This document shows, one piece after another, positions 24,492 to 35,346 of a DNA stretch of 64,000 bases. A program made the position numbers and the translations under genes. This stretch comes from Bubalus kerabau (taxonomy: Eukaryota > Chordata > Mammalia > Artiodactyla > Bovidae). The notes below the pieces were generated by a model. The model ran no database searches. It was given only the letters and a program-made list of their open reading frames with translations, and was not told the origin of the DNA. Each line of letters begins with the position of its first letter. The stretch's first letter is position 1. The DNA is taken from the NCBI RefSeq assembly GCF_029407905.1, contig NC_073624.1:108314001-108378000 (forward strand), given 5' to 3'.

Positions 24492-24904
24492 AGCTATCAT
24501 TTTTATGCATGGCAATGTGGCTTGCAAAACTTCTGGCACATATTAGGAATCAGGTAAATATTAGTCCTGGTTTAATCTCCAAGTTTCCCCTATATAATTC
24601 AATTATTTGAATTTTATTTTGTTCAAAGTCTATATATTAATTATCAATATGTTCCATAATTTATGTTCACCATTACTGAGAAACAACAGAAACTGCTAAA
24701 GGTCCAACTATCTAAAACAGTAAGAGAAGGAAATGGAGGAAACATTGAATATGTCACTGATATTATAAAATTATTTTCAAAATTTCTATTCCTAAATATC
24801 CATTTTAATAGGTGGAACAAGGAAATTTGAAAGTACAGAAGAATACTTATATTTAACTTAGTTTACTGCAACCTTGTTTAAATTTTCTCTTAAGAAAATG
24901 TGCT

Positions 24905-25018
24905 GAGGGAGGAGGGTTCAGGATGGGGAACACATGTAAACCTGTGGCGGATTCATTTTGATATTTGGCAAATCTAATACAGTTATGTAAAGTTTAAAAA
25001 AAAAAAAAATAAAATGCA

Positions 25019-25048
<30 letters not shown>
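24905..25048 (+). mobile_element. L1-BT LINE 3' end, 144 bp, with 13-bp TSD
   Basis: The final L1-BT 3' UTR in sense ('gaggagggttcaggatgggg'), then a long A-rich tail. It is flanked by an exact AAGAAAATGTGCT at 24892-24904 and 25049-25061. Severe 5' truncation. Confidence 0.95.
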
Positions 25049-25050
<2 letters not shown>

Positions 25051-25061
25051 GAAAATGTGCT

Positions 25062-25590
25062 ATCAATTTATGAGATGGAAATCTCTGATTATGTTAAGTT
25101 GCTTAGGACTGACCTTTGAGTAGAGTTGCAATTAATGCATTATTTTTATTTCAAAATAAATCCCTTAAGAGATGTTAACTCAGAAATTGAAATCCTTTTA
25201 CATTGGAATAAAATCAGTTTTAATATTTTAATATTGTACTAGTAGGCTAGACCAGTTAATTGTGACACTTTAAAATTTAAAAACAGCTTTTAATTATTTG
25301 AATAATTCATATTTTAAATGAATATGTTTATAATTACAATGAAGGTCTGGAAATAATGGAGGTATTTTAAGAATGTTGAAGGCAAAAGTTGCAAGAAAAA
25401 CTTTAAACACCTGTTCAAATAAAAGCCATTGGCTATGTTTGAAATGTTATCTCCTGCATAGGATCTGTGTATAGGAATCTCTTTCGGAAATGTTTTCATA
25501 TTTGATCACCACAAAACCAATGTTGTGACATTCTATACTTGCAAGTTAAGAAAAAATGATCCAGAGATCACAAGCTCACCAGTTCATGAC
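25062..25590. other. Unassigned AT-rich sequence
   Basis: No recognised repeat or gene. Confidence 0.5.
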
Positions 25591-25754
25591 GAGGGATGGA
25601 ATGGGGAGGGAGGAGGGAGGAGGGTTCAGGATGGGGAACACATGTATACCTGTGGCAGATTTATTTTGATATTTGGCAAAACTAATACAGTTATGTAAAG
25701 TTTAAAAATAAAATAAAATTAAAAAAAATAAATAAAGCCAATTGAAAAAAAAAA
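25591..25754 (+). mobile_element. L1-BT LINE 3' end, 5'-truncated
   Basis: A sense L1-BT terminal segment starting 'gagggatggaatggggagg', ending in an A-rich tail of 'aaaataaaataaaatt' type. No clear TSD. Same tail variant as 24905-25048. Confidence 0.92.
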
Positions 25755-26282
25755 GATAAATAACTTTCTTCAGGTATTATCAACTATGGTTTTGCTTGAA
25801 TTCCATTATACATTTTTCTATGCACTTAAATAGATATTTAGGCCATTACTTTTCCATTTTAAACATTTCAGTGGGTAGATATTCTTACAATATAAGTTCC
25901 TCATTTTTCTTCTGCAAAGCAATTAAATACCAGCCTTTGCTGAATTATAATGTCTGACTAGTGCCTGCATTTTAGTACTGTAAATGTCAGTGATGTAAAC
26001 CTATGATATAGCTTTGAAATCTTGGCATGAGAAAACTAGTATCTTAACAGAAAAGAAAAAACAGCTAATGGAAAGTTATCTAGATTTGAAAAGACAAACA
26101 TAAAGAAGGAAAATGACCTAATTAAGGTTTAAGCTGATGAGTAAAAATGATGCATTGCTTTTTTCCCCATTGTTTAGTACAGCATACATTGTTACCAAGA
26201 AATATTTGCTCATTTAGAATAGAAACCCTGAAGTGATGACTTGGTAGTTCAGTTAAGCATAATAGAACTAGTTATATCCATC
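25755..26282. other. Unassigned AT-rich sequence
   Basis: No recognised repeat or gene. Confidence 0.5.
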
Positions 26283-26363
26283 TTCTTCTCTGGAGGAATC
26301 TTCCCAACCTAGGGATCAAGCCCAGGTCTCCCACATTGCAGGTAGATTCTTAACCATCTGAGT
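26283..26363 (-). mobile_element. Bov-tA SINE, head fragment
   Basis: The reverse of the tRNA-derived head and adjoining part ('agggatcaagcccaggtctc', 'gattcttaaccatctgag'). Its terminal 'ccaccagggaagcc' is missing and replaced by the start of a Bov-A2, so it is truncated. Confidence 0.85.
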
Positions 26364-26502
26364 TACTGCTACTGCTGCTGCTGCTAAGTCACTTCAGTCG
26401 TGTCCAACTTTGTGCGACCTCATAGACGGCAGCCCACCAGGCTCCTCCGTCCCTGGAATTCTCCAGGCAAGAACACTGGAGTGGGTTGCCATTTCCTTCT
26501 CC
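26364..26502 (-). mobile_element. Bov-A2 SINE, single monomer
   Basis: It starts with a (GCT)n-like run ('tactgctactgctgctgct'), then one Bov-A unit ending 'gccatttccttctcc'. Only one of the two monomers is present. It abuts the Bov-tA head. Confidence 0.9.
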
Positions 26503-26778
26503 ATTGTATAATGAGAAGATAAGTAAAATGTTCGAGGGTTAAAAGAATTTGCTTTTTCATTTAGGAATAAAATTTATTTTCCCAAGAGGCAATTTGGTGA
26601 ATCAATCAGTTCCAAGAAAGCAGAAAATAACTTGAGAGCTTGAGGCAAACAGAGAAAGCTTGATCACCTACCTAATTAAATCAGTACCCTTTAAGAATTA
26701 ATACATAATATTTCTATTTGTTTCTGAGATAGTCATTTCTAGTTTTCTGCTATTCAGGTTCCTGGTGCACTTCATGCA

Positions 26779-26980
26779 CGGTGATTCTTAATTTCAGCAC
26801 TATCGATATTTTGTGCTCTATAGTTTTTGTTATAAAGGGGGTGTCTTCTGCATTGTAAGATGTTTAAGAGTATTTTTAGCCTCTACTCACTACTCATCCA
26901 TTCCACCTGAATCATGACACTCAAAAGTTACTCTGAATTTACTGAGCTTCCCCAGGGGGACAACATTGCCCCAGTGAGGC
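26779..26980 (-). mobile_element. MER20 DNA transposon remnant (hAT-Charlie)
   Basis: The antisense MER20 order is followed: 'ttcagcactatcgatatttt', then 'tctgcattgtaagatgttta', 'tagcctctactcactactc', and the terminal 'ccccagggggacaacattgc'. MER20 is a nonautonomous hAT element of early eutherian age. The length is close to the full ~220 bp. Terminal repeats are degraded. Confidence 0.82.
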
Positions 26981-27039
26981 CTTTCTAATCCATGGGAACA
27001 TAAAACATTCTTTATCTATTATTTTTGGGCTTTTAAGTG

Positions 27040-27170
27040 TTTTTTTTTTTTTTTTTTTTTTTCCAGTTTTTGGCTGTTATAAGCAAAACCAGGACATCTG
27101 TATACAAGTCTTTCTATGGATGTTTTAAGTTTTCCTAGGTAATACATAGAAAATTTACAGGGGTTCATTT
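27040..27170 (-). mobile_element. L1M fragment behind a T23 run
   Basis: A T-run at 27040-27062, then 'ccagtttttggctgttataa' and 'tatacaagtctttctatgg', which match antisense L1 3' sequence. Similarity fades by about 27170. Confidence 0.65.
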
Positions 27171-28754
27171 GTCTGGGATATCAACTTTCAACATTCACTG
27201 ATTTCTGCTAAGTGCTCCTCATTCTTATGTGGTCTCTGCTAAATTTGGTGCTCTTTTTCATACTTAAACAATTTCCTCTTAAGAATGGGAATCATTTCTG
27301 TTATGGCTAGCTCATGCTAGGCTGTAGAAAGACTTTTTTTTTTTTTTTAATCTTTTCAGATCCCTTCATGACAGACCCAGGAAATGAAATATTTCTGCTC
27401 CTCCTTTGGAATGTTGAGTCATGAAAGTTTACTTGACTCACTAAGCCCTTTGTACCTACTTTTTTTTTTCCTGATATACTCTCCACTGGTTTTATCCAAA
27501 AGGAAAGACAAAAATAAACACTCTAGACTCACATCCAACAAATGTTTGAGGTTCTTCTTTTGCCCCACTACACCAAGTCCTTTGGTGGGGATAAGTTCTG
27601 AATCCAGAGCTCAGTTATCTACAGTAGCTCTTCTCCCATTACCACCTCATTAACTCCCTCTCCTTTCCAGCAGGGTGGGAGAACAGGTACATCAATCTGT
27701 GCTCCAGAGATTAAATCAGATCAAAAAGTCTCTGCTGTGTCCACAGCTTCTTTCACCCACCATCCCAGAGAGTGGACACTGGAAAGCTCTTCAGAGACTC
27801 ATGTGTCCTCACAAACTTGACTGTTAAAGCAACAGCCAAAACTTGGAGGAAAAATATCTACATGCAGCTTTTCTCTTCCTAGACTTGCATAAAAGCATCA
27901 AAATATCAGAAAAAAAAAATGTATCCAGAACCCTGGCTTCAAAGAGACTCTCTTCCCCAATGTCTTTAAATAAGAAGCACAAATATATTAGAGTCAATTC
28001 AAATGCTCTCCTACTGAGGCAGATTTAGCTGGTGAGAGGTAAACCCTGGCAGCTCTCATACAGATTTCAATGACTAGAGAGGTATCAGGGGATTTGAAGA
28101 GTGTCTATGTGAAGAAGGAAAAGTTGGGCATAGACAGACAGTATTATATATAGTATGAGCATTTATGATAAAATGCTAAAAGTTATCTCAGAAGAAATTA
28201 TTGTGAAGCTCTATGGCACATGTGGGAGAAAATTTAAAAGAAAAAAAAACACTTTTAGCCCTAATTTTGTATTTATCTTACCATGTTAGTTTTCTTAAAG
28301 TTTCAACAAATTACATAAATTTTATGTCTCAGAAAACCTGCTTTTGCTCCTTAATTGTACAGATTATTGCAGGGATGTGGAAATAAACAATTGCCTGGAC
28401 TTTAGGAAACATATATGGGCTGGATATGTATTTCTGGGAATTGCCAACATACAGAGGAAATTTGAAGTCATGAGTCTATCTCACAGGGACTAAATATATA
28501 TAGAAAAGAAGTCCAAAGAAGAATCCCTGAGGCACACCCCAAATTTAAAGGCCCTGGAGACAGTGATGTTAGACACACTTCAAAAGATGAAAAAGTCAGT
28601 ACACTGGAAAAGAACAATGAAATATAAAATTTAAGAAATACGGTGGTTCAGATGCCAAATGAAAGTAATTTTTCTAAGAAGAAGTGATCAGCCATGCTGC
28701 ATGATGGCTAATCTCATTAATACCAAAGAGAAACACAATAATAATAACAAAAGT
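27171..28754. other. Unassigned sequence
   Basis: No recognised repeat or gene over about 1.6 kb. A T14 run lies near 27335. Frames at 27384-27653 and 27843-28028 carry no recognisable domain. Confidence 0.5.
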
Positions 28755-28990
28755 AATGCCTAACACAGACCTTAATTTCCTTATGACAAGAGGTGTTCTA
28801 AGCACTTTAGTTCTAGTCAAACTCAATCCTCACAACACTTTTATAAGGCAATTCTTACTAACACTTTCAGTTTTGGAAAATGAGAACTCTGAGACCACCA
28901 AGAGTTAAGCAGTGATGTGTCCAAGATTATACAACTAGAAAGCAGACAGGTCAGGATTTGACTCCAGGCCACCTGGCTCTGGAGTCTATG
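28755..28990 (-). mobile_element. MIR SINE
   Basis: Antisense MIR: 'aggtgttctaagcacttta', 'caatcctcacaacactttta', 'gatgtgtccaagattataca' and 'aggatttgactccaggcc', in the expected order. Near full length and strongly diverged, as usual for MIR. Confidence 0.88.
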
Positions 28991-30738
28991 TGTTTCACTC
29001 TTCATAGACCTATTTCTTTGTCAGTCTTTGAGGACAAGTCAAAGCATTCACTCTGTGAATTTTGCTAATGACTATTTCAGTTCTGAATGTGTTCATTGTC
29101 TGTGGAATCTACTTATTCAGTGTAATGATGGGTAATTTATTTCCTTCTTACAAATTAATAACTTACATAACATCATAAGAGGAATCCATTGTCTCTGTTT
29201 TTGAATCTAGGACTTTCAACAAGGGCATCATATGTTTCCTCACTTCATCTTCCATTCTGTTATAGTCATTTATTGGCATTTTTCATCTAATTGTCAAACA
29301 CTGACATACTATTAAAATGTAAAGAAGGGTAGAATTTCAGCTGTTAATGAAAGATTCAGTGCACCTGTTTCTAATTAGCAGGAGGTGGTGGCTGCTAAAT
29401 CCCTCCTCTATGTATCTGGGAGGAGGCTCTTGAGACCATGTCGTCCATTCATCCTCTGAGTTACTCCAGAGCCAGTTCAGCAGGCAGGGTCTTCATTCCT
29501 GTTGCAACAGATTCTCCCCAGAGGGAGGCACACCCTCCAGAAGAGCCCAAACCATAATTGAGATTTCCTGGCAAATTCCATGTGTGAAGAATCAACCCCT
29601 GAGAAACCCTGCAGGAGGAACTTTGCATTGATTTCAGCTGTGCCTAATTTACCGTAAAACTTTACAGAAGGTAGTAAATTGGTTAGTGTTTTGAAATAGA
29701 TTCTCCTACTATAGAGGACAAACAAGAAGGAAGGTAGCAGATGCACTATTTTGTCTTTGGAGGTGAAAGGAAATCTGCTTTTCATGCCATTTCAGATACC
29801 CATGACTAAACAAGGATGGATAAGTCGACAGGGTGCGTAGATTTCATGTTTTGTTGTGAGTTTTATTTCAGTGGGATGAAGCCGATCATCTTCAGCTTAT
29901 AAAAACAGGCACAGAAAGAATAAAAATCAAGTACCCTAAAATTATTCAGTGAAACTATGTGATTCGATGTGACAAAGTGTCACTAATACCTACGGTGCAA
30001 TCTGTGTTTATAAACAGAATTTGCTACTTGTCACAAATCCGGAAAACAAATACATCTGTTGTACTGTAATGCCCTTAGCAAGGATTGCATTTGATCATCT
30101 GCCTTGGTCCTCTCCAAGAGACTTTGCTGAAATAAAAGAACTATAGTAATATTTGACTAAAGATTCCACTGGATTTATAAAAGAAAGTGTCAAAAACATA
30201 TTTCTTTGAAATATTGAAAAGATCCTCAGTGGGGTTGAGAATATGTAGAAATCCAATCACAAATAAAAAGAAGGATGATGCTCAAATTTGCTAAAAATGA
30301 GTAAAGGGGGAATAATAATTATTTTATTAAAATGATGTATAGCACATATTAAAAAAAATAACATAACCAAATTTATCTGAGAATTTTACAGAAGAGATCT
30401 GACTGCTGTATTTAAATTCTGAGAAAGGTGTTCTCTTATTATATTCACTTGTTTTGTCATCAGTTTTGCTTAATAAAAGCCGTCTGTAATTGTACAAAAT
30501 TCATTAGATTTTATTTTCTTGGGTTGTTAATATTCTCTGTTTATTTAAATCATTTGTTAAGTGTTTAGCCATTCCAACAACTTAGAGAATTACTTATTTC
30601 CCTAAGTACCTTTATCTTAGTTTATACATAATTATATTCATGACTATTCTGTTTCATAATGAATAACTGAATATTTAATAAAGAAAATTTTAATATTTAA
30701 TAAATTAAAAATAATAATAGTAAATGATATTTATATTT
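28991..30738. other. Unassigned sequence
   Basis: No recognised repeat or gene over about 1.75 kb. The 29477-29785 antisense frame (102 codons) has no recognisable domain. Less AT-rich around 29400-29650. Confidence 0.5.
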
Positions 30739-30757
30739 AACATTAAATCAGATCAGA

Positions 30758-30952
30758 TCAGTCGCTCAGTCGTGTCCGACTTTTTGCGACCCCATGAATC
30801 GAAGCACGCCAGGCCTCCCTGTCCATCACCAACTCACAGAGTTCACTGAGACTCATGTCCATCGAGTCAGTGATGCCATCCAGCCATCTCATCCTCTGTT
30901 GTCCCCTTCTCCTCCTGCCCCCAATCCCTCCCAGCATCAGAGTCTTTTTCAA
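30758..30952 (-). pseudogene. BovB ORF2 extreme C-terminus
   Basis: A 64-residue frame with GGRRRRGQQRMRWLDGITDS (residues 11-30) and the terminal MDREAWRASIHGVAKSRT block, ending at the natural stop near the element's 3' end. It is in a different frame from the RT part, so the ORF is frameshifted between about 31000 and 31330. Confidence 0.9.
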
Positions 30953-31242
30953 TGAGTCAACTCTTCGCGTGAGGTGGACAAAGTAGGAATTTCAGCTTTA
31001 GCATCATTCCTTCCAAAGAAATCCCAGGGCTGATCTCCTTCAGAATGGACTGGTTGGATCTCCTTGCAGTCCAAGGGACTCTCAGGAGTCTTCTCCAACA
31101 CCACAGTTCAAAAGCATCAATTTTTCAGCACTCAGCCTTCTTTGCAGTCCAACTCTCACATCCATACATGACCACAGGAAAAACCATAGCCTTGACTAGG
31201 CAGACCTTTGCTGGCAAAGTAATGTCTCTGCTTTTGAATATG

Positions 31243-32373
31243 CTATCTAGGTTGGTAATAACTTTCCTTCAAGGAGTAAGCGTCTTTTAATTTCCTGGCT
31301 GAAGTCACCATCTGTAGTAATTTTGGAGCCCAAAAAATAAAGTCTGACACTGTTTCCCCATCTATTTCCCATGAAGTGGTGGGACCGGATGCCATGATCT
31401 TCGTTTTCTGAATGTTGAGCTTTAAGCCAACTTTTTCACCCTCCACTTTCACTTTCATCAAGAGGCTTTTGAGTTCGTCTTCATTTTCTGCTATAAGGGT
31501 GGTGTCCTCTGCATATCTGAGGTTATTGATATTTCTCCTGGCAATCTTGATTCTAGTTTGTGTTTCTTCCAGTCCAGCGTTTCTCGTGATGTACTCTGCA
31601 TGTAAGTTAAATAAACAGGGTGACAATATACAGCCTTGACAAACTCCTTTTCCTATTTGGAACCAGTCTGTTGTTCCATGTCCAGTTCCAACTGTTGCTT
31701 CCTGACCTGCATATAGGTTTCTCAAGAGGCAGATCAGGTGGTCTGGTATTCCCATCTCCTTCAGAATTTTCCACAGTTTCTTGTGATCCACACAGTCAAA
31801 GGCTTTGGCATAGTCAATAAAGCAGAAATAGATGTTTTTCTGGAACTCTCTTGCTTTTTCCATGATCCAGTGGATGTTGGCAATTTGATCTCTGGTTCCT
31901 CTGCCTTTCCTAAAATCAGCTTGAACATCAGGAATTTCACGATTCACATATTGCTGAAGCCTGGCTTGGAGAATCTTGAGCATTACTTTACTAGCATGTG
32001 AGATGAGTGCAATTGTGCGGTAGTTGGAGCATTCTTTGGCATTGCCTTTCTTTGGGATTGGAATGAAAACGGACCTTTTCCGGTCCTGTGGCCACTGCTG
32101 AGTTTTCCAAATTTGCTGGCATATTGAGTGCAGCACTTTCACAGCATCATCTTTCAGGATTTGGAATAGCTCAACTGGAATTCCATCACCTCCACTAGCT
32201 TTGTTCGTAGTGATGCTTTCTAAGGCCCACTTGACTTCACATTCCAGGATGTCTGGCTCTAGGTCAGTGATCACACCATCCTGATTATCTGGGTCGTGAA
32301 GATCTTTTTTGTACAGTTCCTCTGTGTATTCTTGCCATCTCTTCTTAATATATTCTGCTTCTGTTAGGTCCAT
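31243..32373 (-). pseudogene. BovB reverse transcriptase, longest RT frame, motif C mutated
   Basis: A 376-residue frame covering most of the RT domain. It shows the palm-proximal KASGGDGIPVELF block (residues 58-70), motif A FIDYAKAFD (185-193), motif B GKGVCQGCILSP (241-252) and motif C as YAED (287-290). The RT copies BovB RNA into DNA at the nicked target; the YxDD aspartates bind metal, and here the first is replaced by glutamate. The frame overlaps the upstream linker frame and leaves the true frame near residue 350, so it is frameshifted at both ends. The YAED change is shared with the copy at 40.3-41.3 kb. Confidence 0.95.
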
Positions 32374-32806
32374 ACCATCTGTCCTTTATTGAGCTCATCT
32401 TTGCATGAAATGTTCCTTTGGTATCTCTGATTTTCTTGAATAGATCCCTAGTCTTTCCCATTCTGTTGTTTTCCTCTATTTGTTTGCATTGATCGCTGAA
32501 GAAGGCTTTCTTATCTCTTCTTGCTATTCTTTGGAACTCTGCATTCAGATGTTTATATCTTCCCTTTTCTCCTTTGCTTTTTGCTTCTCTTCTTTTCACA
32601 GCTATTTGTAAGGCCTCCCCAGACAGCCATTTTGCTTTTTTGCATTTCTTTTCTATGGGAATGGTCTTGATCCCTGTCTCCTGTACAATGTCACGAACCT
32701 CATTCCATCGTTCATCAGGCACTCTATCTATCAGATCTAGGCCCTTAAATCTATTTCTCACTTCCACTGTATAATCATAAGGGATTTGATTTAGGTCATA
32801 CCTCAA
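32345..32806 (-). pseudogene. BovB ORF2 linker between endonuclease and RT
   Basis: A 153-residue frame, MRYDLNQIPYDYTVEVRNRF onward, rich in Lys, Arg and Glu, with the NRMGKTRDLFKKIRDTKGTF block near its C-terminus. It corresponds to the connector between EN and RT domains of the BovB protein. It is likely helical and possibly nucleic-acid binding by its charge (inference). It overlaps the RT frame by 29 bp in a different frame, marking a frameshift. Confidence 0.9.
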
Positions 32807-33051
32807 TGGTCTAGTGGTTTCCCTACTTTCTTCAATTTAAGTCTGAAGTTGGCAATAAGGAGTTCATGGTCTGAGCCACAGTCAGCCCCTGGTCTTGTTT
32901 TTGCTGACTGTATAGAGCTTCTCCATCTTTGGCTGCAAAGAATATAATCAATCTTATTTCGTGTTGACCATCTGGTGATATCCATGTGTAGAGTCTTCTC
33001 TTGTGTTATTGGAAGAGGGTGTTTGTTATGACCAGTGCATTTTCTTGGCAA
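32803..33051 (-). pseudogene. BovB endonuclease, C-terminal half
   Basis: An 82-residue frame with the substrate-loop IDYIL motif (34-38) and the catalytic SDHELL block (60-65) of the apurinic-like endonuclease (EEP) fold, whose Asp-His pair completes the active site. It overlaps the next upstream frame by 46 bp in another frame, so a frameshift separates the halves of the enzyme. Confidence 0.92.
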
Positions 33052-33311
33052 AACTCTATTAGTCTTTGCCCTGCTTCATTCTGTATTCCAAGGCCAAATT
33101 TGCCTGTTACTCCAGGTGTTTCTTGACTTCCTACTTTTGCATTCCAGTCCCCTATAATGAAAAGGACATCTTTTTTGGATGTTAGTTCTATAAGGTCTTG
33201 TAGGTCTTCATAGAACTGTTCAACTTCAGCTTCTTCAGCGTTACTGGTTGGGGCATAGACTTGGATTACTGTGATATTGAATGGTTTGCCTTGGAAACGA
33301 ACAGAGATCAT
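33006..33311 (-). pseudogene. BovB endonuclease, central part
   Basis: A 101-residue frame with the VYAPT motif (18-22) and the GDWNAKVG catalytic block (54-61) of the EEP endonuclease that nicks target DNA for target-primed reverse transcription. The N-terminal EN part further upstream is not open in this frame. Together with 32803-33051 it reconstructs most of the domain in order but not in one frame. Confidence 0.92.
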
Positions 33312-33581
33312 TCTTTCATTTTTGAGATTGCATCCAAGTACTGCATTTCAGACTCTTTTGTTGACCATGATGGCCACTCCATTTCTTCTGAGGGATTCCT
33401 GCCCTCAGTAGTAGATATAATGGTCATCTGAGTTAAATTCACCCATTCCAGTCCATTTCAGTTCACTGATTCCTAGAATGTCGACATTCACTCTTGCCAT
33501 CTCTTGTTTGACCACTTCCTATTTGCCTTGATTCATGGACCTGACATTCCAGGTTCCTATGCAATATTTCTCTTTACAGCA

Positions 33582-34061
33582 TCAGACCTTGCTTCTATCA
33601 CCAGTCACATCCACAGCTGGGTATTCTTTTTGCTTTGGCTCCATCCCTTCATTCTTTCTGGAGTTATTTCTCCACTGATCTCCAGTAGCATATTGGGCAC
33701 CTACCGACCTGGGGAGTTTCTCTTTCAGTGTCCTATCATTTTGCCTTTTCATAGTGTTCATGGGGTTCTCAAGGCAAGAATATTGAAGTGGTTTGCCATT
33801 CCCTTCTCCAGTGGACCACATTCTGTCAAATCTCTTCACCATGACCCGCCCGTCTTGGGTTGCCCCACGGGCATGGCTTAGTTTCACTGAGTTAGACAAG
33901 GCTGTGGTCCTAGTGTGATTAGATTGACTAGTTTTCTGTGAGTATGGTTTCAGTGTGTTTGCCCTCTGCTGCCCTCTTGCAACACCTACCGTCTTACTTG
34001 GGTTTCTCTTACCTTGCACGTGGGGTATCTCTTCACGGCTGCTCCAGCAAAGCACAGCCAT
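33582..34061 (-). pseudogene. BovB 5'-region open frame (ORF1-like, uncertain)
   Basis: A 159-residue frame covering the BovB 5' region upstream of the endonuclease. It is basic and Ser/Thr/Asn-rich with no domain I recognise. RTE elements carry a short poorly conserved ORF1, so this may be its relic, or a chance frame in the less AT-rich 5' region. Part of it (LQYSCLENPM, from about 33765-33822) is read through a segment resembling Bov-A SINE units, which also gives this peptide in many SINE frames. Confidence 0.5.
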
Positions 34062-34337
34062 TGCTCCTTACCTTGGACGAGGGGTATCTCCTCACCGCCG
34101 CCCTTCCTGACCTTCAATGTGGGATAGCTCCTCTAGGCCCTCCTGCGCCCGCGCAGCCACGGCTCCTTGGACATGGGGTTGGTCCTCCATAATATTAAAT
34201 AAATATTTAATAAAGAAATATCCCAAGTTGCAAATAGTCTACATATATATATTAAGATAGATAGATGGATAACAGGTATTTTAGGTATTACAGATGGAGA
34301 GCAGATTTGAAAATGGAACTTTCACATACTGATAATA

Positions 34338-34489
34338 TGTTGTTCAGTCACTCTGCTGTGTCCAAGTCTTTGAGACCCTATGGACTGCAGCATGCCAGGC
34401 TTCCCTGTCCTTCATTGTCTCCTGGTGTTTGCTCAAATTCATGTCCATTGAATTGATGATACTGGTGTGGGTTGCCATTTCCTACTCCA
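34338..34489 (-). mobile_element. BovB 3' end joined to Bov-A-like segment
   Basis: A short BovB-type 3' end ('gttgttcagtcactctgctg', 'tgcagcatgccaggcttcc', 'tcatgtccattgaattgatg') is followed by a Bov-A-like 'gtgtgggttgccatttccta' block. Its composite nature recalls the Bov-A family, which derives from BovB. It is diverged; family assignment is tentative. Confidence 0.7.
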
Positions 34490-34767
34490 AATGATAAAAT
34501 ATTATAAGCTAAAATTTTTATCTACCTTATGTATTTATTTCTTTGCCTGTGGAGTCAGGTCTATTCAGTTTTGGATTTGGGCTCTGCCTCAGCAGCTCAG
34601 CAGTGACTCTGAGCCTGTTAATTAGTAGACCTCGCCCTCAGCATCCTTATGTGTATAACTGGGATACCAACATAATTTACTTGATGAGTTATTGGACAAA
34701 ACAAAATAATATGTAAAGAGCAAAGGAAAACATCAGCTTCATAATAAATATTCAGTATATGGTATCT

Positions 34768-34895
34768 TAGAGAAGGCAATGGCAACCCACTCCAGTACTC
34801 TTGCCTGGAAAATCCCATGGATGGAGGGGCCTGGTGGGCTTCAGTCCATGGGGTCGCACAGTCGGACATGACTGAAGCAACTTAGCAGCAGCAGC
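34768..34895 (+). mobile_element. Bov-A SINE monomer with 11-bp TSD
   Basis: One sense Bov-A unit from 'tagagaaggcaatggcaacc' to a short (AGC)n end. It is flanked by an exact ATATGGTATCT at 34757-34767 and 34896-34906, so the single-monomer form was inserted as such. Confidence 0.94.
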
Positions 34896-35139
34896 ATATG
34901 GTATCTATTTTTCTTCTTATTAAATGATATGGGTTGATATTATAAAAGCAATATATTTTGTGATATATGTAAACTGTAAAAGTTTATTATATTTCAAAAG
35001 AAGATGGCCTGAAAATTTAGACCCTGTTAATATTTTCACCTCATTTTTCTATTATATGTATTATATTTTTAAATGAGTTGAATAATTCTAAAAATTGAAT
35101 GTCTACATCATCTAGAATATGCAGAACTAACATGTGTGA

Positions 35140-35346
35140 GTATTTAGTTGCTCAGTCGTGTCTGACTCTTCTCACTTCCATGGATTGTAACCACACAGAC
35201 TCCTTTCTCCATGGGATTCTCCAGGTAAGAATACTGGAATAGGTCGCCATTCTCTTTTCCAAGGGATCTTCCCAACCCAGGAATCAAGCCTGGGTCTCCT
35301 GCATTGTAGGCAGATTCTTTACTGCCTAAGCTACCAGAGAAGCCCA
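35140..35346 (-). mobile_element. Bov-tA SINE
   Basis: Antisense Bov-tA: 'tagttgctcagtcgtgtctg' body, then the reversed head with 'aggaatcaagcctgggtctc' and 'gctaccagagaagccc'. Diverged; no clear TSD. Confidence 0.9.

Larger units (their letters stand above)
30749..34190 (-). mobile_element. Near-complete BovB LINE (RTE clade)
   Basis: About 3.44 kb of antisense BovB from its 3' end ('cagatcagatcagtcgctca') through RT, linker, endonuclease and the 5' region, ending in a CpG-containing 5' terminus (34080-34175, including 'cctgcgcccgcgcagcc'). It is the only copy here reaching the 5' end. TSD candidates are AAYATTAAAT at 30739-30748 and 34191-34200 (one mismatch), and an exact 17-bp AATATTTAATAAAGAAA at 30670-30686 and 34202-34218; AT-rich flanks make the choice uncertain. 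ORF2 is split by at least three frameshifts and motif C is altered. Confidence 0.96.

Noticed and set aside
25591..25754. A TSD for this L1 end
   Set aside because: The flanks share only short A-rich strings that could match by chance.
29477..29785. 102-codon antisense frame as a small gene
   Set aside because: No family resemblance, and no start or regulatory context beyond what chance would give.
33120..33311. Functional, expressed BovB protein
   Set aside because: Endonuclease, linker, RT and C-terminus are in different frames and motif C is mutated; no copy in the window is intact.
33582..34061. 159-codon antisense frame as a host gene
   Set aside because: It lies wholly inside the BovB 5' region and has no host-gene features; listed only as a possible ORF1 relic.
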